Shown: positions 7,968 to 15,930, counted from the first letter of the stretch. The stretch: 23,681 nt of DNA from Gammaproteobacteria bacterium (GCA_019634245.1 JAHQVR010000342.1:1-23681); one strand, 5' to 3'. Numbers and translations are program-made. Notes: generated from the sequence alone by a model not told the origin.

Positions 7968-8966
7968 ATGGATACGATTTATGTTGAAGAGGCAGTAGCC
8001 GACCATCCACGCACACACGAGATATTGTTGCGGTACCCCAAGGCACGCCAAGTGCCTATTGAACGCTACGGTGATGTATTCAATGCCCCAAGTCAGAACT
8101 TTCGAGCACAAAAAGCCAACCCGGCATTAATTCTTGCTAACAAGCAGGGCAATCGGGTTTTAGAGACACCGCCCGAATACCACATCGGAGGACAGCACAA
8201 CTATTATTTCTCGCACATGCTCAACTGCGTTTATGATTGCCGTTATTGTTTTCTACAAGGCATGTATCGTTCTGCTAATTATGTATTGTTCGTTAATTTT
8301 GAAGACTTCTTCAGCGATATCAACGCTCAGTCCAACAAACACGATGATATCAGCTGGTATTTCTCAGGTTATGACTGCGACTCTTTGGCACTCGAGCCAC
8401 TCACAGGGTTTGTCAACCTATGCTTGGACCACTTTGCAAACACACCAAAAGCTTATTTAGAACTCAGAACCAAAAGCACGCAAATCAGGCAATTACTGAA
8501 TCGCGACCCGTTAAGCAATTGTGTCGTCGCCATGAGCTTATCTCCCGATGCCATAGTTCGAAATGAAGAACACCGCACAGCCTCATTGGCCAAACGCTTA
8601 AGTGCGCTGTCTGAACTTCAACAAATGGGCTGGCGGATCGGCCTTCGCTTCGACCCCATACTCGCAGCCGATAACTTCACGCAATTGTACGAAGAGCTAA
8701 TCGATACAACGTTTAGGGTTCTCGACCCCGCGAACATACACTCCGTCAGCCTCGGCCCGTTTCGCCTGCCAAAACCATTTTATAAACGGATGATAAAGCT
8801 CTACCCTGATTCGAAACTGCTATCAGCAGAGCTCACCAGTGAACTGCCAATGGTGAGCTACCCAAAACCAACCGAGCAGTTCATGTTGAATTATGTGGAA
8901 CGTCGCGTACTACAATTCGTTGATAACGACCGGTATTTTCCGTGCGTGAGTATCGCTTCCGAGTAA
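7968..8966 (+). CDS. Spore photoproduct lyase-like (SPL family) radical SAM protein
   Basis: This 332-residue protein carries a CxxxCxxC radical SAM cluster motif at Cys87, Cys91 and Cys94 (NCVYDCRYCFLQ), preceded by the SPL-like region ILLRYPKARQVPIERYGDVF. A further cysteine, Cys137 in SGYDCDSLALEPLTG, falls by eye at the position of the hydrogen-donor cysteine of Bacillus SplB. SplB reverses the spore photoproduct thymine dimer in DNA. Nothing in this window suggests an endospore former, so the substrate is probably different or broader; a DNA-lesion role is possible but not shown. It sits 4 nt after the nucleosidase gene and 4 nt before a Nudix hydrolase gene. The start ATG at 7968 is preceded closely by GAG. 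The family call is firm; the function is unknown. Confidence 0.85.
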   Translation: MDTIYVEEAVADHPRTHEILLRYPKARQVPIERYGDVFNAPSQNFRAQKANPALILANKQGNRVLETPPEYHIGGQHNYYFSHMLNCVYDCRYCFLQGMYRSANYVLFVNFEDFFSDINAQSNKHDDISWYFSGYDCDSLALEPLTGFVNLCLDHFANTPKAYLELRTKSTQIRQLLNRDPLSNCVVAMSLSPDAIVRNEEHRTASLAKRLSALSELQQMGWRIGLRFDPILAADNFTQLYEELIDTTFRVLDPANIHSVSLGPFRLPKPFYKRMIKLYPDSKLLSAELTSELPMVSYPKPTEQFMLNYVERRVLQFVDNDRYFPCVSIASE

Positions 8967-8970
8967 AACC

Positions 8971-9591
8971 ATGACCAAAGATCCAACTTATGAGGAACAC
9001 GGTGTCTTTGAAAACTCGGATATTCCTGCCGAAGAACACGCCGAAACTCCAGATTCATTGCGAGAAGCAGCTGTTTTAATTCCGCTGATTCGGCATGAGG
9101 ATCAATGGAACATACTGTTCATCCGGCGGGCCAGCCGACCCGGTGATCGGCATAGCGGTCAGGTCGCGTTTCCCGGCGGCGCCAGAGATCCATCGGATCT
9201 AAACTTGAAGCACACTGCATTGCGCGAAACTGAAGAAGAAATCGGAATTTCGAAAAAGCATATTAGTGTATTGGGAGAGCTCACGCCCTACACCACCATC
9301 AGCCAATTTGCCGTGACAGCCTATGTCGCTCACGTCACTTGGCCAGTCAAACTGGCACTACAAAAAGCGGAAGTGGCCAGAACTTTTCTCATTCCGATGC
9401 CCTGGCTAGAAAAACGGGAGAACTTCGAACTGAAGCCTCGTAACGAGTTAGACCCACAAAGTTCCCGTCGACATCCCATCGTGGTGTATAAACGCTACGA
9501 GGGTGAAGTTCTTTGGGGTGCTACCGCGAGAATGACATTGAATTTTTTCAAAGCAATGCAAGAGAATAAGATTCAATTACCGCAGTTCTAA
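8971..9591 (+). CDS. CoA pyrophosphatase-type Nudix hydrolase (NudL-like)
   Basis: This 206-residue Nudix protein is of the CoA-pyrophosphatase type. It has the CoA-specific motif ahead of the Nudix box: LFIRRAS (49-55) followed by HSGQVAFPGG (61-70). The Nudix core ALRETEEEIGI follows at 83-93. Such enzymes cleave CoA, its disulfide and acyl-CoAs to 3',5'-ADP and a 4'-phosphopantetheine product. The family in E. coli (NudL) is about 190 residues; the extra length here is an acidic N-terminal tail of about 30 residues (YEEHGVFENSDIPAEEHAE). It is the last gene of the nudC operon, 4 nt after the SPL-like gene, and ends 8 nt before the stop of convergent patB. No terminator is visible in that short gap. 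Confidence 0.87.
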   Translation: MTKDPTYEEHGVFENSDIPAEEHAETPDSLREAAVLIPLIRHEDQWNILFIRRASRPGDRHSGQVAFPGGARDPSDLNLKHTALRETEEEIGISKKHISVLGELTPYTTISQFAVTAYVAHVTWPVKLALQKAEVARTFLIPMPWLEKRENFELKPRNELDPQSSRRHPIVVYKRYEGEVLWGATARMTLNFFKAMQENKIQLPQF

Positions 9592-9599
9592 CACTAGCC

Positions 9600-10757
9600 T
9601 TACAGAGCAGCTACAGCTGCCCTGACACGCTTTAAACCTTCTTGTAAGATTTGCCGAGGACATGCGAAGTTCATTCGCACATAGTGAGGCTGGCCAAACT
9701 GTTCGCCGCTAGAAAAGCCAACTCCGTGTTGTTCGAAATAGGATTGAGCGTGTTCCAGTTCAAGACCCGCGCAGTCAATCCAGGCAAGATAGGTGGCTTG
9801 CAACGGTTCCAGCCGCATGCCCGGTATCTGGGCAATCTCCTGTTTAATTAGTTCTAAATTACCCCGCAAGTAGTGCAGTAGCTCCTGCCGCCAGGCTTGC
9901 CCATCCCGATAGGCAGATTCTGTGGCTGTATTGGCAAGCGGCGGCACATTCGGCACGGTGGATTGCAAGGCTGTTTGAAACTGAGCCCTCAACTCAGGGT
10001 TCTGAATAATGGCAAATGAGCAGTTTAATCCGGCTAGATTCCACGTTTTACTGCCACTCATGAGCGTAACCATATGATCAGCATAATCCGGACAAGCCTT
10101 TGCTGTCGGAATATGCCGAGCCTGTTCATCCAACACTAAGTCGCAGTGTATTTCGTCCGAAATCATCAACACCTGGTGTTTCTTACACAACGCCGCTACC
10201 GACTCGAGTTCCTTTTGGGTAAACACTGTGCCGGTAGGATTGTGTGGTGTGCACATCATCAACAAGCGCGTACGCTCTGAAAAACAGCGCTCCATGGCGG
10301 TGACATCATATGTCCAACGCCCGTGCTCAATCTTTAGTGGCACTCTTGTGAGTTGGTGATCGTTTTCATGAGAGTCATAAAAATGATGATATATCGGTGG
10401 ATTTACCACTATCTCCTGGCCCGGTTTAGCAAAAGCCCGACAACTGGCACTGAGCCCAGCGACGACACCTGGAAGGTACACCACCCAATCGCGCTCAATA
10501 ACCCAGTCATACTCGGTAAACAAATGTTTCTGAATAGCGTCAAACAATCCTACAGGAGCCGCAGAATAGCCAAACAAAGGATGCCGTAACCGCTCAGCTA
10601 ATGCTTCCTGAATACAATCAGCAATGGGGAAATCCATATCCGCAACCCAGAAAGGTAAGATATCTTGACCTTTGTACAAGTCCCATTTTGTGCTATTGGT
10701 GTTGTCGCGCGACACAACCAAATCAAAGGGAGATTCAACGGAACTGTTTCTGTTCAT
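9600..10757 (-). CDS. patB: PatB/MalY-family PLP-dependent C-S lyase (cystathionine beta-lyase type)
   Basis: This 385-residue fold-type I PLP enzyme is of the PatB/MalY group, which releases a thiol, ammonia and pyruvate from cystathionine-like thioethers. Visible signatures are FWVADMDFP (36-44), the LFGY motif (61-64), TPHNPTG around 170-176 with Asn173, SDEIHCDL around 200-207 with Asp201, and the Schiff-base lysine Lys237 in SGSKTWNLAGL. Length fits the family. The start is the ATG at 10757, with GAGAG about 4-8 nt upstream. It is transcribed away from the dodecin gene and toward the Nudix operon. The exact substrate (cystathionine, another cysteine conjugate) cannot be told from sequence alone. 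Confidence 0.88.
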   Translation of the reverse strand: MNRNSSVESPFDLVVSRDNTNSTKWDLYKGQDILPFWVADMDFPIADCIQEALAERLRHPLFGYSAAPVGLFDAIQKHLFTEYDWVIERDWVVYLPGVVAGLSASCRAFAKPGQEIVVNPPIYHHFYDSHENDHQLTRVPLKIEHGRWTYDVTAMERCFSERTRLLMMCTPHNPTGTVFTQKELESVAALCKKHQVLMISDEIHCDLVLDEQARHIPTAKACPDYADHMVTLMSGSKTWNLAGLNCSFAIIQNPELRAQFQTALQSTVPNVPPLANTATESAYRDGQAWRQELLHYLRGNLELIKQEIAQIPGMRLEPLQATYLAWIDCAGLELEHAQSYFEQHGVGFSSGEQFGQPHYVRMNFACPRQILQEGLKRVRAAVAAL

Positions 10758-10823
10758 AGCACTCTCAATACGGGATTATGGGTAGGCGCCATCAATGCCT
10801 GCACACCAATAGTATGATAACTA

Positions 10824-10829
10824 AAGGAG
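10824..10829 (+). promoter_or_regulatory. Strong ribosome binding site of the dodecin gene
   Basis: AAGGAG lies 7 nt before the dodecin ATG. It is the clearest Shine-Dalgarno in the window, most other genes having only partial ones, and suggests high expression. A TATGAT hexamer at 10813-10818 resembles a -10 element, but it is so close to the start that the leader would be very short, and no good -35 is seen. Confidence 0.6.
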
Positions 10830-10836
10830 TTATTTT

Positions 10837-11040
10837 ATGTCTGTAGCCAAAGTCACCGAAATTATTTCCTCTTCTAACAAGAGCTTTGATGATGCGGTCA
10901 GTGAAGGCGTTAAACGTGCCGATAAAACATTAAAGAATATCAAGAGCGTTTGGATTAAAGAGCAAAAAGCCATGGTCGATGGTGGAAAAATAAAAGAATA
11001 CCGGGTTACCATGAAAGTCAGCTTCGTTCTTGAAGACTAA
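10837..11040 (+). CDS. Dodecin family flavin-binding protein
   Basis: This 67-residue protein matches dodecins end to end: SVAKVTEIISSSNKSFDDAV at the N-terminus, then GVKRADKTLKNI, a central strand with IKSVWIKEQKA carrying the tryptophan that stacks on flavin, and the C-terminal YRVTMKVSFVLED strand. Dodecins form hollow dodecamers that store or buffer FMN, riboflavin or lumichrome. The ATG at 10837 has a strong AAGGAG ribosome site. It is a single-gene unit on the + strand between divergent patB and a convergent EamA gene whose stop is only 16 nt beyond the dodecin stop. Confidence 0.95.
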   Translation: MSVAKVTEIISSSNKSFDDAVSEGVKRADKTLKNIKSVWIKEQKAMVDGGKIKEYRVTMKVSFVLED

Positions 11041-11056
11041 TTTTAGCTTCAAAAAG

Positions 11057-11977
11057 TCAATCCTCGAGCGCAGCAGTAGTCTGAGCTCGAGGTTTAAGCG
11101 ATCTTCGCCCAAGCACTACAGTATTGCCAAGTAGCACCAGTACGATCCCCACCAGCGAATAGGCGTTAAAACTAAATTGTTCAAATACACTGCTGATTAG
11201 CAACGCCACGATCGGAAACAACACCGTAGCATAGGCGGCCCGATCCGCACCAATTCGGCCAATCAACGTCAAATAAGCACCGAACGCGAATATCGATCCT
11301 GGTACAGCCAGAAACAATAACGATATCGAGTAGGACCAACTCCAATCGACCTCCTGACTCACTCCGGATACCAGAGAATAAACCAGCATTATGACAGCGC
11401 CATACAACATGCCATAGGCATTGGTTTGTATGACTGGCAATCCGGCCATTTGATTACGGGCCGAGAGAACATTGCCCCACGACGCAAATAAAGTGGCGAT
11501 CAATCCCAATAGCAATCCTGTTAAGACTCTTGAAGAATCGACTTCAGCCCGTATAGATATAACGTCCGACCAAAACACCAGAACGATACCTGTTAATCCT
11601 ATAACGGCGCCAAACAGCACGAGAGGTTCTACAGATTTTTTTAAAAAAACTGCACCATTGAAAATATTCATCACAATGACGGTGGAAAAAATCACAGCGA
11701 CCAAACCGGAGGTTAGGTATTTCGTGCACCAATAAAACAATAGATAGTTTACGCTGAACAAACAAAGACCTTGCAACGCGATAAAGCGGTGCTCCTTCAT
11801 CGAAAAGCGCATGTTCAAACCACGCCAATAGCAATACCCTATTAAAATTACTGCCGCGATGCCAAAACGCCAGTACAGCGATACCGACTCCGCTGCCGCC
11901 CCCAGTTGAAAGGTAATCGCAAACCATGTTGAACCCCATATGAGCACCGTGGTTGCATAAAAAAATAGGTTTTGCAT
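11057..11977 (-). CDS. EamA-family (DMT) inner-membrane transporter 1
   Basis: This 306-residue protein is nearly all hydrophobic, with about ten membrane segments in two EamA repeats. The first repeat opens with ATTVLIWGSTWFAITFQLG, the classic EamA WGSTW-x-x motif, and ends near GLTGIVLVFWSD. The second opens at LLGLIATLFASWGNVLSARN. EamA proteins export or import metabolites such as amino acids or amines; the substrate is not predictable. It follows a second EamA gene by 22 nt on the same strand, probably as an operon. The two proteins are clearly different in sequence, so this is not a recent duplication. The last coding bases overlap an inverted repeat at 11062-11092. Confidence 0.88.
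   Translation of the reverse strand: MQNLFFYATTVLIWGSTWFAITFQLGAAAESVSLYWRFGIAAVILIGYCYWRGLNMRFSMKEHRFIALQGLCLFSVNYLLFYWCTKYLTSGLVAVIFSTVIVMNIFNGAVFLKKSVEPLVLFGAVIGLTGIVLVFWSDVISIRAEVDSSRVLTGLLLGLIATLFASWGNVLSARNQMAGLPVIQTNAYGMLYGAVIMLVYSLVSGVSQEVDWSWSYSISLLFLAVPGSIFAFGAYLTLIGRIGADRAAYATVLFPIVALLISSVFEQFSFNAYSLVGIVLVLLGNTVVLGRRSLKPRAQTTAALED
11062..11092. repeat. Inverted repeat at the dodecin/EamA convergent junction
   Basis: CCTCGAGC (11062-11069) and GCTCGAGG (11085-11092) form a perfect 8-bp stem with a 15-nt loop. It lies inside the last codons of the EamA gene and 21 nt after the dodecin stop. It could slow transcription of dodecin, but only TTTAAG follows on the + strand, so it is a weak terminator candidate at best. 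Confidence 0.4.
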
Positions 11978-11999
11978 ATAAATAGTTACTCAAGCCCGG

Positions 12000-12959
12000 T
12001 CAGGCTCTTTGCACCAACATCTGCCTGCTAACAAAAACGGCCAGTGCAATGCTCACCGCAAACGAGAGGTTCAGCCAGCCAAATACTTCCCCAAGGAACA
12101 ACGAAGCGAATAGTAAAGTAAAAAAAGGCTGCAGCAATTGTAATTGGCTGGTTCTAGCGACACCGTCCAGAGCCAGTGCCCGATACCAAAGGAAAAATCC
12201 AAACAACTGGCTGATTAATCCTAAATAGGCGAAACTCATCCACAGTTTCAACAGCAATTCAGGGTCAGTGAATAGCAATCCATGCCAATCAATATAGGCA
12301 GTAGCACCAACCAATAACACCGGTGAGGCCAATAGGATTGACCAGCAAATTACATCAGCGGCCGGATAGATGATCGCGAGTTTTGCACCCTGTGCATAAC
12401 CGATCGCAGCGAGAACAACCGCTACAAACAGATACAAATCACCTATTGACGCTGATCCACCACCCGAGTACAAACTGTAAGTGATGACCAGCGCACACCC
12501 AATCGTTGCGGTAAGCCAAAAGCCAACGGAAGGTTTTTCTTTCGATAACACATTGCCGCAGATTGCCGTGGCTAACGGTAAAACACCCAGCACCACACCC
12601 CCATGGCCTGAGCCTTCTGTCTGCATCGCCAATGCAGTAAACAATGGAAATCCAAACACCACCCCTGTACAGACAATCATTAGAGGGAACCAATGTTGGC
12701 GTTGGGGAAAACCTGTGCGCCTCCAAAGCAACACGGCTACGGCACCCAGGAAGGCGATTAGCATACGAACCCAAAATACATCCATCACACTGGTTGCCGC
12801 CACCGCTACTCGCGTTATAGGCAGTGTCAAAGAGAAAGCGACCACAGCCAACAAACCAAGCACTAGGCCGGGCGTTAGCATGTGGTGTTCGGTAGTTGTG
12901 TGTCCATTTGGCAAGCACCCTATCAGATTTATTCCAACAGGTAGAATAAGGGTTAACAC
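12000..12959 (-). CDS. EamA-family (DMT) inner-membrane transporter 2
   Basis: This is a ten-segment EamA/DMT transporter. The family-like sequence begins at MLTPGLVLGLLAVVAFSLTLP, encoded from the ATG at 12881. The upstream part to the GTG at 12959 adds 26 residues (starting MLTLILPVG) that do not look like the family N-terminus, so 12881 is the more likely start, although no clear ribosome site precedes either. Conserved EamA features include TRVAVAATSVMDVFWVRM near the first repeat and a second repeat starting around GSASIGDLYLFVAVVLAAIGYAQGA. The C-terminal RTSQLQLLQPFFTLLFASLFLGE is typical of the second EamA repeat. It is upstream of and probably cotranscribed with EamA transporter 1. 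Confidence 0.86.
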   Translation of the reverse strand: MLTLILPVGINLIGCLPNGHTTTEHHMLTPGLVLGLLAVVAFSLTLPITRVAVAATSVMDVFWVRMLIAFLGAVAVLLWRRTGFPQRQHWFPLMIVCTGVVFGFPLFTALAMQTEGSGHGGVVLGVLPLATAICGNVLSKEKPSVGFWLTATIGCALVITYSLYSGGGSASIGDLYLFVAVVLAAIGYAQGAKLAIIYPAADVICWSILLASPVLLVGATAYIDWHGLLFTDPELLLKLWMSFAYLGLISQLFGFFLWYRALALDGVARTSQLQLLQPFFTLLFASLFLGEVFGWLNLSFAVSIALAVFVSRQMLVQRA

Positions 12960-12980
12960 ACAGGCCCATGACTACTCATC

Positions 12981-13568
12981 ATGAATCTTAAAGGCTTCAG
13001 TATCGTTTTGGTTTTACTGGTTGCCAGCTGCGATGCCGGCATATTACTGTGTGGCCGCTATGTCTGTGTGGCCGCCCATGACGATTGTTTTGGCGGGAGT
13101 TGCGATCATCAGCATTTGTCCTGCGAATCGGCTGGCATCACGCGTGATCGTGTGCCAGAGATACTCAATCAACTCAGAGATGCACGAAGAAGCTGCTCAG
13201 CAGATCATCAGCTCGGGGAATTTAACGAACCTGTGTTATGGAACGATCGTCTCAGTGTTGCAGCAAATGCTCATGCCAGGGATATGGCTGAGAACAATTT
13301 TGTCTCGTTTGTCGGTACAGACAGCTCCACCACAGAAACCCGTGTACAAAACGCTGAAGACTACAACCGATTAGGTGAAACTATTCTGGGCCGGGCTGAA
13401 ACCAGCGCCAGCGCAATTAACCACTGGCTCGATACACAAACCGATTGTGAATTACTACTGGATTCAGACTTTACAGAAGTGGGAGCGGCCTGTGCAACCG
13501 CACCGCACAACGATCGCGGACCCTACTGGTCACTCGTGTTAGGCGACCCTAACAACCTCGTTGAGTAG
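12981..13568 (+). CDS. CAP/SCP-domain (YkwD-like) lipoprotein with degenerate active-site positions
   Basis: This 195-residue protein has a short signal peptide ending in a lipobox, VASC, giving a lipidated Cys17. Asp18 at +2 is an inner-membrane retention signal in E. coli. A CAP domain fills about residues 50-195: LRDARR, LWNDRLSVAANAHARDMAENN, the R-x-x-x-AEDYNRLGETI region, AINHWLDTQTDCELLLDSDFTEVGAACA and a terminal YWSLVLGD strand. By eye, both canonical CAP histidines are replaced: the one in the FSHTG-like motif reads SFVGTD, and the one in the GHC-like motif reads TDC. CAP proteins include proteases, lipid binders and structural proteins; with these losses a binding role seems likelier. 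Cysteines at about 24, 29, 41 and 46 form an extra Cys-rich stretch. It is a single gene, divergent from EamA 2 and convergent with pilE. Confidence 0.8.
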   Translation: MNLKGFSIVLVLLVASCDAGILLCGRYVCVAAHDDCFGGSCDHQHLSCESAGITRDRVPEILNQLRDARRSCSADHQLGEFNEPVLWNDRLSVAANAHARDMAENNFVSFVGTDSSTTETRVQNAEDYNRLGETILGRAETSASAINHWLDTQTDCELLLDSDFTEVGAACATAPHNDRGPYWSLVLGDPNNLVE

Positions 13569-13579
13569 GTTTTTACTCC

Positions 13580-14011
13580 CTACCAACAATGCGCCACACT
13601 ACTTGAACCGGTTATACCCTTAACACCTGCAGAATCCAACGTAAACGATCCACACTCTGTATCACCGGCCTGAGGACCTCCGGCTACTGGCGCCGCTGTG
13701 AGCACAAAGCTCGTGGCCACAGGCGTTGTTGCAGTCACTGTATAGTGACCTTCAGGTGATGCCTGGGCGGCGTCGTAGCCTAGCTCAGTTAAGTCATTGG
13801 CGAAGCGGTTGTTTTCGGTAAAGAATTTTTGCTGTTCACCGGCAACTTCTTGTAACACCACCAATGCATCAGAACGACGAGCATCTGTCATGAAGGCTTG
13901 GTAGCTGGGTACTGCAAACGCTAATAGGATTCCTACAATCGCGATAACGATCAACACTTCGATCAAGGTAAAACCACTTTGGCTCACTCTATTCAATGCA
14001 TAGGGTTTCAT
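13580..14011 (-). CDS. pilE: Type IV pilin, PilE-like
   Basis: This is a 143-residue type IV pilin. The prepilin peptidase site is SQSG|FTLIEVLIVIAIVGILL, cleaved after Gly13, with Glu at mature position 5 and a hydrophobic N-terminal helix. Two cysteines near the C-terminus (DTEC, and HCW at the end) can form the D-region loop. I choose the ATG at 14011, which has GGGAG about 9 nt upstream; an upstream TTG at 14038 would overlap pilX. It follows pilX by 5 nt, matching the pilX-(pilY1)-pilE gene order of Pseudomonas-like minor pilin clusters, but with no pilY1 in between. It is probably a minor pilin of the priming complex rather than the major subunit. Confidence 0.88.
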   Translation of the reverse strand: MKPYALNRVSQSGFTLIEVLIVIAIVGILLAFAVPSYQAFMTDARRSDALVVLQEVAGEQQKFFTENNRFANDLTELGYDAAQASPEGHYTVTATTPVATSFVLTAAPVAGGPQAGDTECGSFTLDSAGVKGITGSSSVAHCW

Positions 14012-14016
14012 TATTC

Positions 14017-14601
14017 TTACACTCCCGGAGGTGAACAAGCCGCTAGTCGACCAGATTTAGGGCGGGTTATCGAAGCACGCTGAACATGATCAGCTAATGT
14101 ATTAGAGGCTTGTATGTTCGATATTCCGTTGACGTCTGCCAACATACCGGCATACTGAATCTTGGATTCATTCGCGCTCATTTCACTGGACTCTGGAGTA
14201 ATCGCTTCACCACAGTACTGCACACTCACTGCAGCACTTAAATCTACGCTCGTGCCAAAGCTGTTAGTTTGATCAAAATTGGCAGATAACAAGGGAGCCA
14301 ATCCAGGAGGCACCACAGGGGCTGGGTTGTTGTATTCGCTTGCGGGTATCGCATCAATTTGCGTCATAATGTCATCCACTGTCCAAACCGAATGAATCGC
14401 AGACTCAGCAACTTCAAAAGCAATAGCCTTCTGTTGAGCATTGCTCGTTATTTTTTCATTCAAGCGAGTGCCGGTCAGCGTGGCCACACCCAATATGGTT
14501 AACGCCGCTAGCAGAATCAGGCTGATTGCCAGTGCAACACCTTTCTGTTGATGGCAGGATGCACTTATTCGCGGTGGTTTGCTGCATGGGTCAATCTGCA
14601 T
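14017..14601 (-). CDS. pilX: Minor pilin PilX
   Basis: This 194-residue protein has the PilX N-terminal domain: QQKG|VALAISLILLAALTILGV followed by TLTGTRLNEKITSNAQQKAIAFEVAESAI, which is strongly diagnostic. As in other PilX proteins the mature position 5 is not Glu (Ile here). PilX joins FimU/FimT, PilV, PilW and usually PilY1 to start type IV pilus assembly in the inner membrane and sits at the pilus tip. It ends with an AACSPPGV tail. It starts 11 nt after pilW on the same strand and is followed closely by pilE. Confidence 0.87.
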   Translation of the reverse strand: MQIDPCSKPPRISASCHQQKGVALAISLILLAALTILGVATLTGTRLNEKITSNAQQKAIAFEVAESAIHSVWTVDDIMTQIDAIPASEYNNPAPVVPPGLAPLLSANFDQTNSFGTSVDLSAAVSVQYCGEAITPESSEMSANESKIQYAGMLADVNGISNIQASNTLADHVQRASITRPKSGRLAACSPPGV

Positions 14602-14612
14602 AACTCGCCTCT

Positions 14613-15347
14613 TTACAAACTATTCCGTAGTTTTACTGTGCTGGTGAATACATGCCGAGCAAACTGATCGTTGTAAGTAACTTCCTGATCAAGCAGCACG
14701 TAGGTTTTCGAAATTGATCGGCGCCGAATGGGCTCTCCAGAATTCACGAGCAACGCGAATCGAACCGCAGACACTGAGCGCGGCACAATAGTAGAATCGT
14801 AAGTAATGTATTGTTCTGGAGTGTCGTCGTCATCGGTACCATCAATACCATACAAAACAGCAAAGCCGTCGACACCTTCGACGATAGGCATCGCTGACGC
14901 CGCAGCAGAATTGCCGGTACAAGTTATCTGTTGATTTACTGCATCAAGCTCATACGTATTAACTGCAATGCCACCCACGGGCGCGGTGTCAATCCCATTA
15001 CAATCGAAGGCTTGTCGAATCCGGACGACCACTTTATCTGTATCGCTGTTGGCTATATCGATCGGATCAATGACGACATCGGGCGAGTAACCCGCTAGGC
15101 GAATGCCTCGCTGGAGCACAGACACTCCATAGCGGCCGTTTTCCTGCATGGTTTGTAAACCAGTAGAAAACGCCGAAGAGCGTGATGATCCGGCGTACAT
15201 ATTCATTACCGCACTTACTACAATTAATCCCAACACCAAACCAATCATCATCTCGACCAGTGACAACCCCTGTTGTCGCGCCGGGTATGTTCTGGCTTTC
15301 ACCCTCGGTGATGTTGATCGGTGAGGCAGGGGTGCTATCGGCTTCAT
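14613..15347 (-). CDS. pilW: Minor pilin PilW
   Basis: This 244-residue pilin-like protein is PilW. The prepilin site is RQQG|LSLVEMMIGLVLGLIVV (Gly27/Leu28, Glu32 as the +5 glutamate), followed by NMYAGSSRSSAFSTGLQTMQENGRYGVSVLQRGIRLAGY, where QENGRY and RLAGY are typical of PilW. PilW bridges PilX and PilV in the minor pilin complex. The start ATG overlaps the pilV stop (ATGA), so translation is coupled. An acidic DGTDDDD stretch around 173 may bind cations; that is inference. Confidence 0.87.
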   Translation of the reverse strand: MKPIAPLPHRSTSPRVKARTYPARQQGLSLVEMMIGLVLGLIVVSAVMNMYAGSSRSSAFSTGLQTMQENGRYGVSVLQRGIRLAGYSPDVVIDPIDIANSDTDKVVVRIRQAFDCNGIDTAPVGGIAVNTYELDAVNQQITCTGNSAAASAMPIVEGVDGFAVLYGIDGTDDDDTPEQYITYDSTIVPRSVSAVRFALLVNSGEPIRRRSISKTYVLLDQEVTYNDQFARHVFTSTVKLRNSL

Positions 15348-15928
15348 GGTTGCAGCCTTATTTGTACCCGACGAGTGACCACATCATCTCGATCGGTTGT
15401 GGCAATTTGTCCTTCTACCCAGGTGACTGATATTGTGTGTGTTGATGTCGGTGTACAGGTTGCATCGTCGCAGTTAACGGTAATAGCGCCATTGGGCAAA
15501 CCGCCGACAACACCGTCTTGTGCACCACCGGAGCCCCAGTCACCACAGGAGACAACATGAAAATCAAAGGTTGCCAGTTCGCCTAGAGAGCATTGGGCCC
15601 CTGTGCCACCGGGATGAGCCTGACAGTAGGGTGCCGGCTGAGTACCACAATTAACCGTCGCAGAATCAAGACTGGCATAGGCATCGGCCTGAGCTCCATC
15701 GCGGTTAACGCGCATTCGAGCCGCCATGTTTTCTGCGTACAGCAAAGCTTTGGATCGATTCAAGCCACCGGTACTGTGCTGCATGCCGGTCAATTGCAAA
15801 CTAGCCATTCCCAAGACACCCAACGACACTATAACCAGCGCGATCAGTACCTCGATAATGCCCAGACCCGATTGCCTGGATCGTCGACTCAAGCTGCATA
15901 GCTCAATTTGATGATTCACTCTAGTCAT
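15344..15928 (-). CDS. pilV: Minor pilin PilV
   Basis: This 194-residue protein fits PilV. The site RQSG|LGIIEVLIALVIVSLGVLGMASLQLTGM has Gly21/Leu22 and Glu26, with the long SLGVLGMASLQ helix typical of PilV, then RSKALLYAENMAARMRVN. Several cysteines in the globular part (NCGTQPAPYC, QCSLGE, SCGDW, NCDDATC) suggest disulfides in the periplasm. It begins 2 nt after the fimT stop and overlaps pilW by 4 nt. It is part of a single minor-pilin operon. Confidence 0.86.
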   Translation of the reverse strand: MTRVNHQIELCSLSRRSRQSGLGIIEVLIALVIVSLGVLGMASLQLTGMQHSTGGLNRSKALLYAENMAARMRVNRDGAQADAYASLDSATVNCGTQPAPYCQAHPGGTGAQCSLGELATFDFHVVSCGDWGSGGAQDGVVGGLPNGAITVNCDDATCTPTSTHTISVTWVEGQIATTDRDDVVTRRVQIRLQP

Positions 15929-15930
15929 GG

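Noticed and set aside
7968..8966. Calling the radical SAM protein a true spore photoproduct lyase
   Set aside because: The family resemblance is real, but the window shows a Gram-negative non-spore-former, so spore photoproduct is unlikely to be its natural substrate.
12439..12984. Long open frames on both strands over EamA transporter 2
   Set aside because: They overlap a clear ten-helix transporter in other frames and show no membrane or domain pattern of their own.
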